A stretch of DNA of 52,731 bases from Rhodospirillaceae bacterium (GTDB lineage: Bacteria; Pseudomonadota; Alphaproteobacteria; Rhodospirillales; Casp-alpha2), in contig JABJBP010000063.1 of the NCBI GenBank assembly GCA_018665815.1, positions 1 through 52,731 on the forward strand, written 5' to 3'. The notes under the pieces are model-generated. The model saw nothing but the letters and a program-made list of their open reading frames with translations, had not been told where the DNA came from and ran no database searches. Below are positions 9,100 to 16,687 of this stretch, in pieces (positions within the stretch are counted from its first letter, which is position 1; each line of letters begins with the position of its first letter). A program made the translations under genes and the position numbers.

Positions 9100-10179
9100 A
9101 TGAAGAAAACCGTCACATTTGGGGTACTTGGGGGCAGCGCGTTGCTGGTCGCCGGTTGCGCTGTGCCGGTACCTCTGCAAGTCGCATCCTGGGTGCTCGA
9201 CGGTATTTCCTTCCTGACCACCGAAAAATCCATGACCGATCACGGTTTGTCGATGGTCACGCAACAAGATTGCGCGGTTTGGCGCGGTGTGACCGAAGGC
9301 GATCTTTGCAAGGATTGGGACAGCGACGACGAATCGCTATTGGCGTCGCTCCAAGGTGCCGGCAAAGATGAGGCCTTGGATAACCCGAAGACGCCCGTTC
9401 TCGTGGCCAGCTTCGCGCCGGCGGCACGTTCCGATATTCCGCCCCTGGCGACGGAATTGGATGACGGCCTGCCGAATGTCGAGGAATTAGCGAATTTTGA
9501 AACCGCTGCGGGCCCGGCCGAAAGCTTGCCTGTTGCCAGCGTGACCCGGCCGATGGCGATGATGGTTTCAGTCCCGGTTAGACTGGCGCCGCGCGTGAAG
9601 GCGGCCACCACAGTTCAATCGGCCACTACGGTTCAATCGGCTCGGGCCGCTGCAAAACGCGCCCAGCAACGCGCCATGCAACGTGTTCGGGCCGTATCGT
9701 CGGCGGCAATTCGGGCGACGTATCGTCAGCGCGTCACGGCGAGAGTTAATCCGGTTGCCAAGGTGCCGAAGGCTGTGGCCGTCGTTGTCAAGCAAACGAC
9801 CCGTAAGCGCGTAACCGTACCGGCGGTCCTGCCGCAGTTCAGTGGTGATGAACCGCGGACTGGCGTCTATTTCGTTGTCGGCAGTTTCCGCAATTACGGC
9901 AATGCCCGCGATTTTGCCGGTCGCTACGAAGGCTTGGTGCCAGAAGTGTTGGCGGCGAAACTTGATGGGGCACCGGTTTACCGCGTCGTTGTCGGTCCGG
10001 TGATCGAAGGCCGCGAGCGGGTCGTACATCGGCGCCTTTCACATTCCGGTATTCGGGATTCCTGGGCGATTCGCGTCCTGCCGGGTGATTGGATGATTGC
10101 CCGTAGCGAGATCAACGATAAACGCCGCGCCGGGCTCATCAGCGCCGAAGGCACTGAGCTTGCCCGAAGCGTTCGCTAA
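9100..10179 (+). CDS. SPOR domain-containing lipoprotein
   Basis: 359 residues. MKKTVTFGVLGGSALLVAGC is a clear lipoprotein signal with the modified cysteine at position 20. Residues about 140-245 are low-complexity and rich in Ala, Val, Arg and Thr (repeated ATTVQSA), probably a flexible periplasmic linker. The last ~85 residues, beginning TGVYFVVGSFRNYGNARDF, form a SPOR domain, which in other proteins binds denuded septal peptidoglycan. A role at the cell envelope or division site is therefore inferred. ATG 9100 is chosen because it starts the signal peptide; the frame is open to 9007. No partner gene is adjacent. Confidence 0.82.
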   Translation: MKKTVTFGVLGGSALLVAGCAVPVPLQVASWVLDGISFLTTEKSMTDHGLSMVTQQDCAVWRGVTEGDLCKDWDSDDESLLASLQGAGKDEALDNPKTPVLVASFAPAARSDIPPLATELDDGLPNVEELANFETAAGPAESLPVASVTRPMAMMVSVPVRLAPRVKAATTVQSATTVQSARAAAKRAQQRAMQRVRAVSSAAIRATYRQRVTARVNPVAKVPKAVAVVVKQTTRKRVTVPAVLPQFSGDEPRTGVYFVVGSFRNYGNARDFAGRYEGLVPEVLAAKLDGAPVYRVVVGPVIEGRERVVHRRLSHSGIRDSWAIRVLPGDWMIARSEINDKRRAGLISAEGTELARSVR

Positions 10180-10218
10180 CCAAGCTTCGACTAAATCTTT
10201 TCCATATAACTTGATTTT

Positions 10219-10776
10219 CTAGGCTTCGATTTCAGTCGGATCCGCGATCTGCTTGAGCACATCGCGGATGCGCTCCGCCTGTCGGACCGCCGCCGCGTCG
10301 CCGCTGCCGTGGCGCAGTTCGAACTGTAACTGTTCATCCCAAAGTGCCACGTGGTCACGCTTGCGGTCGGGCTGGGCCGGCTCGCCGGTGAGCGCGCCGA
10401 TTGTCTTGTTATAGTCAGGGTGCAGTTCCGGCTGAAATGCCAGGACCGCGTAATCGTCATAGGAAATCACCCCGGATACATATAGATCCAGACTGAATTC
10501 CACCATCTCGCGGGGCGACGCGTTGTGGGTATCCGTATCGCCGCCGAATTCACGGCGCACCGACGCGGGCCGTGTTGTTTCGGTGACTTCATCTGAGCGC
10601 GCAATTTCGGTGCCGCCCACCAATGCCGGCGGCGGACGGTTTAAGGGGACAAGTTCCCGGCCGCCGCCGGTGTTGTCACGCCCTTGTTGTATCCCGTGGG
10701 GGGACACCAATGGGGCCCCCTGGGGGGATACGGATGGGGGCAGGGGCGTGGGCGTGGTGGGGACGTCGATCCGCAT
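10219..10776 (-). CDS. Conserved-looking hypothetical protein (185 aa)
   Basis: I do not recognise a family. The first 60-70 residues are proline- and glycine-rich and disordered (MRIDVPTTPTPLPPSVSPQG, with VSPQG/VSPHG repeated). The remaining part looks folded and helical, with MVEFSLDLYVSGVISYDDYA, then a run through QLQFELRHG to the acidic end TEIEA. Its ATG follows the stop of the 81-residue gene by a single base (TGACATG), so the two are translationally coupled. The 5' end lies opposite a cluster of G-tracts on the plus strand. The pairing suggests a shared role. Confidence 0.7.
   Translation of the reverse strand: MRIDVPTTPTPLPPSVSPQGAPLVSPHGIQQGRDNTGGGRELVPLNRPPPALVGGTEIARSDEVTETTRPASVRREFGGDTDTHNASPREMVEFSLDLYVSGVISYDDYAVLAFQPELHPDYNKTIGALTGEPAQPDRKRDHVALWDEQLQFELRHGSGDAAAVRQAERIRDVLKQIADPTEIEA
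10697..10762 (+). other. G-tract cluster, potential G-quadruplex
   Basis: Seven G-runs (six of four to six Gs, one of three) occur within 66 bases on the plus strand: 10698-10703, 10712-10715, 10722-10727, 10736-10740, 10743-10746, 10750-10752 and 10759-10762. This meets the usual G-quadruplex pattern. An inverted repeat GTATCCC (10689-10695)/GGGATAC (10725-10731) spans the first three. The block lies in the 5' end of the minus-strand gene at 10219-10776, so the G-rich strand is the template and the mRNA is C-rich. Confidence 0.55.
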
Positions 10777-10777
10777 G

Positions 10778-11023
10778 TCAGGCTTTTTCGGGCGCCATGA
10801 TCAATCGTGACGGCAACAGGCCATCCAGGGCGGCGACCGCGGCGTGGATATCGGACCGTGGATCATCGTCCTGGATGGCGCTTAGGGTGTCGAGAATGGT
10901 TTCCAGGGTTGCCGCTGGCAGGTTCGGATAGCCAGCTAATTGCGGCGCCAAGCGTTGGAACAAGGCGGCCGGGCTGACGATTGCCGGTGTCGGTTTGGCG
11001 AATTGGGAACGCAGTTCTGACAT
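10778..11023 (-). CDS. Small hypothetical protein (81 aa), first of a coupled pair
   Basis: 81 residues beginning MSELRSQFAKPTPAIVSPAA, predicted to be mostly helical (LPAATLETILDTLSAIQDDD, IHAAVAALDGLLPS). It has no cysteine, signal peptide or membrane segment. I recognise no family. AGGAG lies about eight bases before the ATG on the minus strand, which supports translation. It is followed after one base by the 185-residue gene, so both form a small operon. Confidence 0.65.
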   Translation of the reverse strand: MSELRSQFAKPTPAIVSPAALFQRLAPQLAGYPNLPAATLETILDTLSAIQDDDPRSDIHAAVAALDGLLPSRLIMAPEKA

Positions 11024-11282
11024 CGATAGTTCTCCTGTTGCAGCTGCTTATTTTGCTCCGGCGCGAATGCCTGCGCGGCAAGGTGATCAGAACAGTGTCC
11101 AGAGCGTTTGGTTGCTTATGAATGGAGCAAGCGCCGTGCCAGACAGGTTTTGTGTAATTTCAATTTGCTAGCAGTTTGTTAACGATTTCCGGCCCGGCAA
11201 TATGTACCTAGCGGGCGGCTCTTGCCGGGTAATACAGGCAGGCGTACACTCAGGGTCACCACCGGAAATCGGAGTTATCGCC

Positions 11283-12128
11283 TTGCCCCAAACATCGTTG
11301 CGCGGCTCATTGTGTTTAATGTTTGCGGTTGCAGCGCTGGGTGTGGGCTCGGGTTTTGCCGTGCCTGCCGGTGCGGTCGAATTGGCGCCACATCGTGCGC
11401 TTTACAAAATGAAGCTAGCATCGGCGAGCCGGGGTTCTGGTGTCTCCGGCGCACGGGGCTCAATGGTTTACAGTTTCAGCGACAGTTGCGATGCCTGGGC
11501 ATCCGAGACCAACGTCAAATTGAATTTGCTGTACGGCGAGGGCGATGAGGTCAGTACAGCTTGGTCTTTCGCCAGTTGGGAATCCAAGGATGGAAAATCC
11601 TATCGTTTCCGCATTCGTCACAGCCGTGACGGTGCGGTGGTCGAGAGTCTTAAGGGTACCGTCAAGCGAGGCAAGCCAGGCAGCGCGGCCCGTGCCAAGT
11701 TTAGCGAGCCTGCTGACAAAGTCATCGAACTGCCGGCGGGCACCCTGTTTCCGACACGCCATTTGATTGATCTAATTGAAGCCAGCCAAGGTGGCACGCC
11801 GGTGTTCAGTCGCACCGTCTTTGATGGCGCCAGTCTTGATAATCCCTATGAGATCAACGCGATCATCACCCGCGACAAGGGGGCTGCGTCGGCTCGGGGC
11901 AAGTCTGCAGCCGGCAAGATTGCCGCTGCCGGTCTGGCGGAAATGCCGACCAAGCACGTGCGCATGGCATTTTTCCCAACGCGAAGCCGCAAAGCCGAGC
12001 CGGAGTTTGAGTTAGGCGTTGATTATCGCGCCGATGGCGTGGCGCGCATGATCCACCAGGATTTCGGTGATTTTAAAATCGATCTGTTGCCCGATAAATT
12101 CGAGCCTATCGAAAAACCTGACTGTTAA
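11283..12128 (+). CDS. EipB family cell-envelope protein (DUF1849)
   Basis: 281 residues. A signal peptide (SLCLMFAVAALGVGSGFAVP, then AGA) leads into the mature ELAPHRALYKMKLASA, the start of DUF1849/EipB proteins, periplasmic beta-spiral proteins needed for envelope integrity in Brucella. The two cysteines expected to form the family's disulfide are present: one in FSDSCDAW and the last residue of the protein (KPDC). The start is TTG 11283, with GGAG eight bases upstream (11271-11274); the longer frame from 11202 lacks signal character. It stands alone, ending 36 bases from the convergent arfB. Confidence 0.85.
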   Translation: MPQTSLRGSLCLMFAVAALGVGSGFAVPAGAVELAPHRALYKMKLASASRGSGVSGARGSMVYSFSDSCDAWASETNVKLNLLYGEGDEVSTAWSFASWESKDGKSYRFRIRHSRDGAVVESLKGTVKRGKPGSAARAKFSEPADKVIELPAGTLFPTRHLIDLIEASQGGTPVFSRTVFDGASLDNPYEINAIITRDKGAASARGKSAAGKIAAAGLAEMPTKHVRMAFFPTRSRKAEPEFELGVDYRADGVARMIHQDFGDFKIDLLPDKFEPIEKPDC

Positions 12129-12164
12129 TCAAGGTCTGCGGTAAATTTCACGCCTGTAATAATC

Positions 12165-12590
12165 TTAGCCGTCGTCGCGAATCCGACCTCGGCCTTTTTT
12201 TACGTCACCGCGCCGTTTCTTGCCGTCAATGCGGCGTTGCTTCGAGGCTTTTGTCGGTCGTGTCGGGCGGCGATGTTTGGGCGGCACGGCGGCTTGGCGG
12301 ATGAGCTCAACAAGGCGGTCTTGGGCATCGGCGCGGTTGCGTTCCTGCGAACTGTAGCGCCGTGCAGTAATGATGACCACGCCGGCCTGGGTCATGCGCT
12401 GGCCGGCCAACGCTCGCAGCCGGTGCAATACGGCATTGGTAATCGATGGGCTGTTGGCGGCATCGAAGCGCAATTGCACGGCCGTTTCCACCTTGTTGAC
12501 ATGCTGTCCGCCAGGGCCAGTGGCACGGATAAACCGTTCCTCGATTTCCGCTTCGGCCAGATCAATGGTGTTGGTGACCTGGATCATCAC
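12165..12590 (-). CDS. arfB: Alternative ribosome-rescue factor ArfB (peptidyl-tRNA hydrolase)
   Basis: 141 residues. Contains the release-factor catalytic motif in IRATGPGGQHVNKVET (GGQ near 26-28) and the long basic C-terminal tail (RPTRPTKASKQRRIDGKKRR) that enters the empty mRNA channel of stalled ribosomes. It lacks the codon-recognition domain of RF1/RF2, and its length matches ArfB (YaeJ). Its ATG overlaps the stop of the upstream ROK kinase gene by four bases (ATGA), so both are expressed together, with no evident functional link. Confidence 0.92.
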   Translation of the reverse strand: MMIQVTNTIDLAEAEIEERFIRATGPGGQHVNKVETAVQLRFDAANSPSITNAVLHRLRALAGQRMTQAGVVIITARRYSSQERNRADAQDRLVELIRQAAVPPKHRRPTRPTKASKQRRIDGKKRRGDVKKGRGRIRDDG

Positions 12591-13486
12591 GCATCTGCCC
12601 CCACATCACTGGCGGCTGGCCACAACCACGCCGCACCGCGAACCCCGCTGGAATCACCGTGATGGTTTTTCTTCAACGGCGTCACGCAAGTATCGGAAAA
12701 TATCCACGATTGCCACAGCACGGGCACGTTCTGGTACAGCCGCCCGATGTTTGATAGGCCACCGCCAAGTACGATAACGTCCGGATCGACGATATTGATC
12801 ACTGACGCCAGGGCACGTGCCAAGCGGTGTTCATAGCGCGCCAAGGTTTCGGAGTCGGTAATGTCGGGAGCACACGAAACCTGGCCCGTATGGGTCTCGT
12901 GGTCGTGGATCAGTCCAGGCCCTGACAGGAACGCCTCTATGCAGCCGTACTGACCGCAATAGCATTCAGGTCCAGGCCGTTCGCTGTCCTGTGTCCAGGG
13001 CAACGGATTGTGCCCCCATTCACCGGAAATCGCGTTGGGTCCGCCCAGCGGTTGGCCGTCCACCACCAAGCCGCCGCCGACCCCGGTGCCAAGGATGACC
13101 CCAAACACGATGCGATGACCTGCGCCGGCGCCGTCCGTTGCTTCGGAGACCGCGAAACAATCGGCGTCGTTGGCTAGGCGCGAAGGCCGACGCAAGGCGG
13201 CGCGCAAATCTTTATCCAAAGGCTGGCCGATCAGGCAGACGGAATTGGCGTTCTTCACCAACCCCGTCGCCGGCGAAACAGTGCCGGGAATGCCAACGCC
13301 GACGGGTGCGCTGTCGGGCGCGCCGGTATCCGCCGCTAAGGTATCGACCAGATCGGCGACGGCGCGGACTGTAGCGGGGTAATCACCTGATGGTGTCGGC
13401 TCGCGCCGGCGCGCCAATTCGTCACCGTTGGCGGCCAGCACGATGCCTTCAATCTTCGATCCGCCGAGGTCGATACCAATACGCAT
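12587..13486 (-). CDS. ROK family sugar kinase (fructokinase/glucokinase-like)
   Basis: 299 residues. N-terminal ATP/phosphate motif IGIDLGGSKIEGIVL, the ROK signature region SGEWGHNPLPW, and the zinc-binding loop CYCGQYGCIEAFLSGPG (CxCGxxGCxE). There is no N-terminal HTH, so this is an enzyme and not a NagC/XylR repressor. The sequence around NAISGEWGH and the zinc loop most resembles Mak-type fructokinases, but glucose, mannose or N-acetyl-sugars cannot be excluded. It is the first gene of a two-gene unit with arfB (four-base overlap). Confidence 0.9.
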   Translation of the reverse strand: MRIGIDLGGSKIEGIVLAANGDELARRREPTPSGDYPATVRAVADLVDTLAADTGAPDSAPVGVGIPGTVSPATGLVKNANSVCLIGQPLDKDLRAALRRPSRLANDADCFAVSEATDGAGAGHRIVFGVILGTGVGGGLVVDGQPLGGPNAISGEWGHNPLPWTQDSERPGPECYCGQYGCIEAFLSGPGLIHDHETHTGQVSCAPDITDSETLARYEHRLARALASVINIVDPDVIVLGGGLSNIGRLYQNVPVLWQSWIFSDTCVTPLKKNHHGDSSGVRGAAWLWPAASDVGADA

Positions 13487-13607
13487 GGCGCTATCTGAGC
13501 CCGCTTGGGCCGCGCTGGCAAGTCGATGATGAACGACAAAACATGAGAATTTTCAGAAAAATCACAATATGTAGGGCTTTCTTAACCACATACATACAAA
13601 AAATAGT

Positions 13608-13635
13608 TTGACTGCAATTCGAGTTGGAGTACAAG
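13608..13635 (+). promoter_or_regulatory. Sigma-70-like promoter for the HTH gene
   Basis: TTGACT (13608-13613) and TACAAG (13630-13635) are separated by 16 bases and lie 50-90 bases before the HTH gene, in an AT-rich stretch. The match is reasonable and oriented correctly; the start site is inferred. Confidence 0.4.
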
Positions 13636-13684
13636 GATTCAAGTCGCAGATTCAATAACATACAAATTGATCGACGACTGAGGG

Positions 13685-14158
13685 ATGACCTGGGCAATGA
13701 AAGAATACACCAATACACACGATTTGATGGGGCCGGATTCCGAACCGTTGTTCGGCGGGTTGCGCCATGCTGGCGTCACCGGACGCGACGTGGCGAAGGC
13801 GCTTCGGCTGTCGCCTGCGACGGTCAGCAAATGGCGCCGTGGACATGCCCGAATACCCGCAGATATCCAGGTTTTTTTGACTCTTTTGCTGGCTGATCAC
13901 GTGGATCGATTGGGTGATATGTACGCCACCTGGGGGCCGGCGCCGGCATCGTGGCATTTAAGTGTCCGGGCTGGTATGGAAGCGGCCCGAGATGCGCTTT
14001 CCGAACAAGAGAATCGCAACCGAATTTTGCCGCCCGCCGCCGTCCATGACGGTGCCCGGCGGTTCCGTGTTTGGTGGAATGCTGAGCGAATCGCCGGAGA
14101 TATTTCGGCAAAACCCGTGCCTGCGGTGATGCAAGCAGCACTCCAAGCGGCCCTATAA
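13685..14158 (+). CDS. Helix-turn-helix (XRE/Cro-like) DNA-binding protein
   Basis: 157 residues. A helix-turn-helix covers about 28-55 (GVTGRDVAKALRLSPATVSK followed by WRRGHARIP), the pattern of lambda-repressor-like domains. The C-terminal half has no domain I recognise; it includes RFRVWWNAERIAGDISAKP. Two starts are possible: ATG 13685, directly after GAGGG with no spacing, and ATG 13697 (MKEYTNTHDL) with 12 bases spacing. A 13-base gap separates its stop from the start frame of the next unknown gene, so they are probably one operon, with autoregulation likely. Confidence 0.72.
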   Translation: MTWAMKEYTNTHDLMGPDSEPLFGGLRHAGVTGRDVAKALRLSPATVSKWRRGHARIPADIQVFLTLLLADHVDRLGDMYATWGPAPASWHLSVRAGMEAARDALSEQENRNRILPPAAVHDGARRFRVWWNAERIAGDISAKPVPAVMQAALQAAL

Positions 14159-14177
14159 CGACAACGAAGGATTGATA

Positions 14178-14933
14178 ATGGCGAACGCCTTGGGCATTAC
14201 ACAAGATGGGCTGAAGACTGCGCTCAAAATCAAGGATGACTACCGCAATAAGCGGCCGATCCTGATGCCCGGCGAAGATGATCGCCTCGTCGTTCCGGAA
14301 ACCATGCTGAATCACAATATCAATCTGACGTCGCTAGAAGACCCGTTGGCCTTGGCCATGATGGCGGCCCGCGATCCGGAAGCGCCGATGGCGCTGGCCG
14401 CCGCGGCCCGACTTTGCCCCATGGGCAGTAAGACGCAACTGCTGGGCGGCGTCGTTGAGATCATCGGCGAAACGTCGAAGCACGAAGCGGTGCGCGAATG
14501 CCTGGATTATGTCCATGATCGGCATTTCGAGCCCTCGGCGATTGTCGAAATTCGCCGCCATGCATCGAAATTTATCGTCCGCTCGCGCCAGCAATACACA
14601 GCGGCGCTGCGCGAAAACTTGAAATCTTTGTTGGACGGCGCCATTGCGCCGCGGCATTTTGTCCGTGAGTTCTTTGAACTCACAGAAGCTGGCAACATGC
14701 GCCATGATATTCGCAAGAAATTGGTGCTCAGTCTGCTTTTGTCGCCGACCGTGCGGCCCAGCGTCAAATTCCTGATGTTGGAAAATTTTCAAAGTATGGC
14801 GCGCCCGGTGCAATTGGCGATTATCTCCGGCGTGCTCCGCGCCGAGCCATCCCGCCATACAGAAATAATCAAGGAAGAACTGCGCTATATGGTGGTCCAT
14901 AACCGCGACCAGGACCGTGATGGCGTCCATTAG
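14178..14933 (+). CDS. Hypothetical protein (251 aa) paired with an HTH gene
   Basis: From ATG 14178 (MANALGITQDGLKTALKIKD), with GAAGG seven bases upstream. The protein is soluble and largely helical. The middle contains repeated alanine-rich helices (PLALAMMAARDPEAPMALAA) of a HEAT/ARM-like character, and the C-terminal half has SLLLSPTVRPSVKFLMLENF. No catalytic motif, signal peptide or membrane helix is visible. I do not recognise the family. It follows the HTH gene in the same direction and precedes the long GAPDH gene by 290 bases. Confidence 0.7.
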   Translation: MANALGITQDGLKTALKIKDDYRNKRPILMPGEDDRLVVPETMLNHNINLTSLEDPLALAMMAARDPEAPMALAAAARLCPMGSKTQLLGGVVEIIGETSKHEAVRECLDYVHDRHFEPSAIVEIRRHASKFIVRSRQQYTAALRENLKSLLDGAIAPRHFVREFFELTEAGNMRHDIRKKLVLSLLLSPTVRPSVKFLMLENFQSMARPVQLAIISGVLRAEPSRHTEIIKEELRYMVVHNRDQDRDGVH

Positions 14934-15223
14934 GGCGTACTCAAGGATATTTCCCAATCAGTTAACGTTTGTCCTGCTGTTTCGCCACGACCCTATCGTC
15001 ACGGCGGTGTGGCGTAAAATAGTTAGATCGCAACTCTGATTTGGTCCGTTTAGGCCGGAACGCGGTTCATGGTTTCCCGATTGAGTCAGTTTGGTTATTA
15101 TCGACCCAAATTTTGGCACCACCCCGGGTATGGCGGATCAGGATCGGCTATACCTATAAAGCCGTTTCAACACCTTTGGCGTGATTGTTCAGCCACGCCG
15201 TATTTTTAAGGATAGGAAGATTT

Positions 15224-16669
15224 ATGAACACGACCGATTGGAGCGCTTCACACCTCACGAAGTGGAAAGAGCATCTCGGCTCGGCGGAACAGATGATTCC
15301 TTTGGTGGGGCGACTGTACCGGGACAATAGCGTGACAATTAGGGTCTTCGGACGCCGGATTTTGAATTACTCTGCCATCGAAATCATCCAAGCCCATCAA
15401 TTCTCCCTTGAGAAGATTGGTGAAGAACTCGATATCGGTAAAAGCCTGGAACTGACCCGAGCCATGGTCGACATGGACCTGGCACCGGCCCGGGTCGATC
15501 TGGGGAAGCTCTGCCATCAATTCATGCAAGAAGGCGGGGATCCAGAGGCCTTTCTCAAGGAACAATTGGCAAGTATCAATACTGGCAAGAGCAGCATTTT
15601 GAAGGAACCTCGGGACGTCGTTCTTTACGGCTTTGGACGCATTGGACGGCTGCTGGCTCGCATACTGATTGAACGGGTCGGGTCGGGCAATAAATTGCGG
15701 CTTCGGGCCATTGTGGTGCGCGGCGGGAAGCCCGGCGATCTACGAAAACGCGCCAGCTTGTTACGCCGTGATTCCGTCCACGGTGCCTTCAATGGCACCA
15801 TCACGGTCAACGAAGAAGAAAACGCAATTATCGCCAACGGAATCTGTATCAAGGTCATCTTCGCCAACTCTCCGTCGGAAATTGATTACACTGACTACGA
15901 TATCAATAATGCGCTTATCGTCGATAACACAGGCTTGTGGCGTGATGAAGAGAGCCTTGCGCAACACCTCGATTGCCCCGGTGCCTCCAAAGTGCTCCTG
16001 ACGGCGCCTGGCAAGGGCAGCCTCAAGAACATCGTTTACGGCGTAAACCATGGCGATATGAAGCCTACTGATTCCATCCTCAGCGCGGCATCTTGCACGA
16101 CCAACGCCATCACGCCGGTTCTAAAGGCCGTCAATGATCGGTTCAGTATCAAAAATGGTCACGTGGAGACCATTCACTCCTACACCAACGACCAGAATCT
16201 GATCGACAACTATCATAAAGGTGATCGTCGGGGCCGCAGTGCCGCCCTGAATATGGTGTTGACCACTACTGGCGCCGCCAAGGCTGTGGCCAAATGTTTG
16301 CCTGAATTGAAGGGTAAGCTCACTGGTAACGCCCTTCGGGTCCCGACGCCCAACGTCTCCTTGGCTATTATGAACCTCAACTTGGGACAAGAGACCAACA
16401 AGGACGAGGTGAATGAATATCTGCGTGATATTTCCCTCAACTCTCCGATGCAGGAACAGATCGATTACACCTATTCGTCAGAACTGGCTTCAACAGACCT
16501 ATTGGGGGCAGCGCACGTCGGTGTGGTGGACGCACTGGCGACCATCGTCGATGGTGACCGGCTGGTGCTTTATGTTTGGTATGATAACGAGTACGGCTAT
16601 AGCACTCAGGTGTTTCGCATGATTCAAGACATGGCGGGCTTCAAGTTGCCGAGGGTTCCGGCTTCTTAA
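15224..16669 (+). CDS. gap: Glyceraldehyde-3-phosphate dehydrogenase, long form with N-terminal extension
   Basis: 481 residues, about 150 more than ordinary GAPDH. Residues 1-130 are an extra helical domain (MNTTDWSASHLTKWKEHLGS and onward). The NAD(P)-binding domain starts VVLYGFGRIGRLLARIL at 133. The catalytic cysteine is 291 in SAASCTTNAITPV, and the base is His318 in ETIHSYTNDQ. Long forms like this occur in Pseudomonas and other proteobacteria, often as a second GAPDH used in gluconeogenic growth; direction and cofactor are inferred only. AGGAAGA precedes ATG 15224. An oxidoreductase gene follows after 18 bases. Confidence 0.93.
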   Translation: MNTTDWSASHLTKWKEHLGSAEQMIPLVGRLYRDNSVTIRVFGRRILNYSAIEIIQAHQFSLEKIGEELDIGKSLELTRAMVDMDLAPARVDLGKLCHQFMQEGGDPEAFLKEQLASINTGKSSILKEPRDVVLYGFGRIGRLLARILIERVGSGNKLRLRAIVVRGGKPGDLRKRASLLRRDSVHGAFNGTITVNEEENAIIANGICIKVIFANSPSEIDYTDYDINNALIVDNTGLWRDEESLAQHLDCPGASKVLLTAPGKGSLKNIVYGVNHGDMKPTDSILSAASCTTNAITPVLKAVNDRFSIKNGHVETIHSYTNDQNLIDNYHKGDRRGRSAALNMVLTTTGAAKAVAKCLPELKGKLTGNALRVPTPNVSLAIMNLNLGQETNKDEVNEYLRDISLNSPMQEQIDYTYSSELASTDLLGAAHVGVVDALATIVDGDRLVLYVWYDNEYGYSTQVFRMIQDMAGFKLPRVPAS

Positions 16670-16687
16670 TTTGCCCGGCCCTGATCC

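Noticed and set aside
13487-13684. tRNA or small RNA in the AT-rich gap before the HTH gene
   Set aside because: No cloverleaf or TTCRA loop is visible; the stretch is explained by a promoter and leader.
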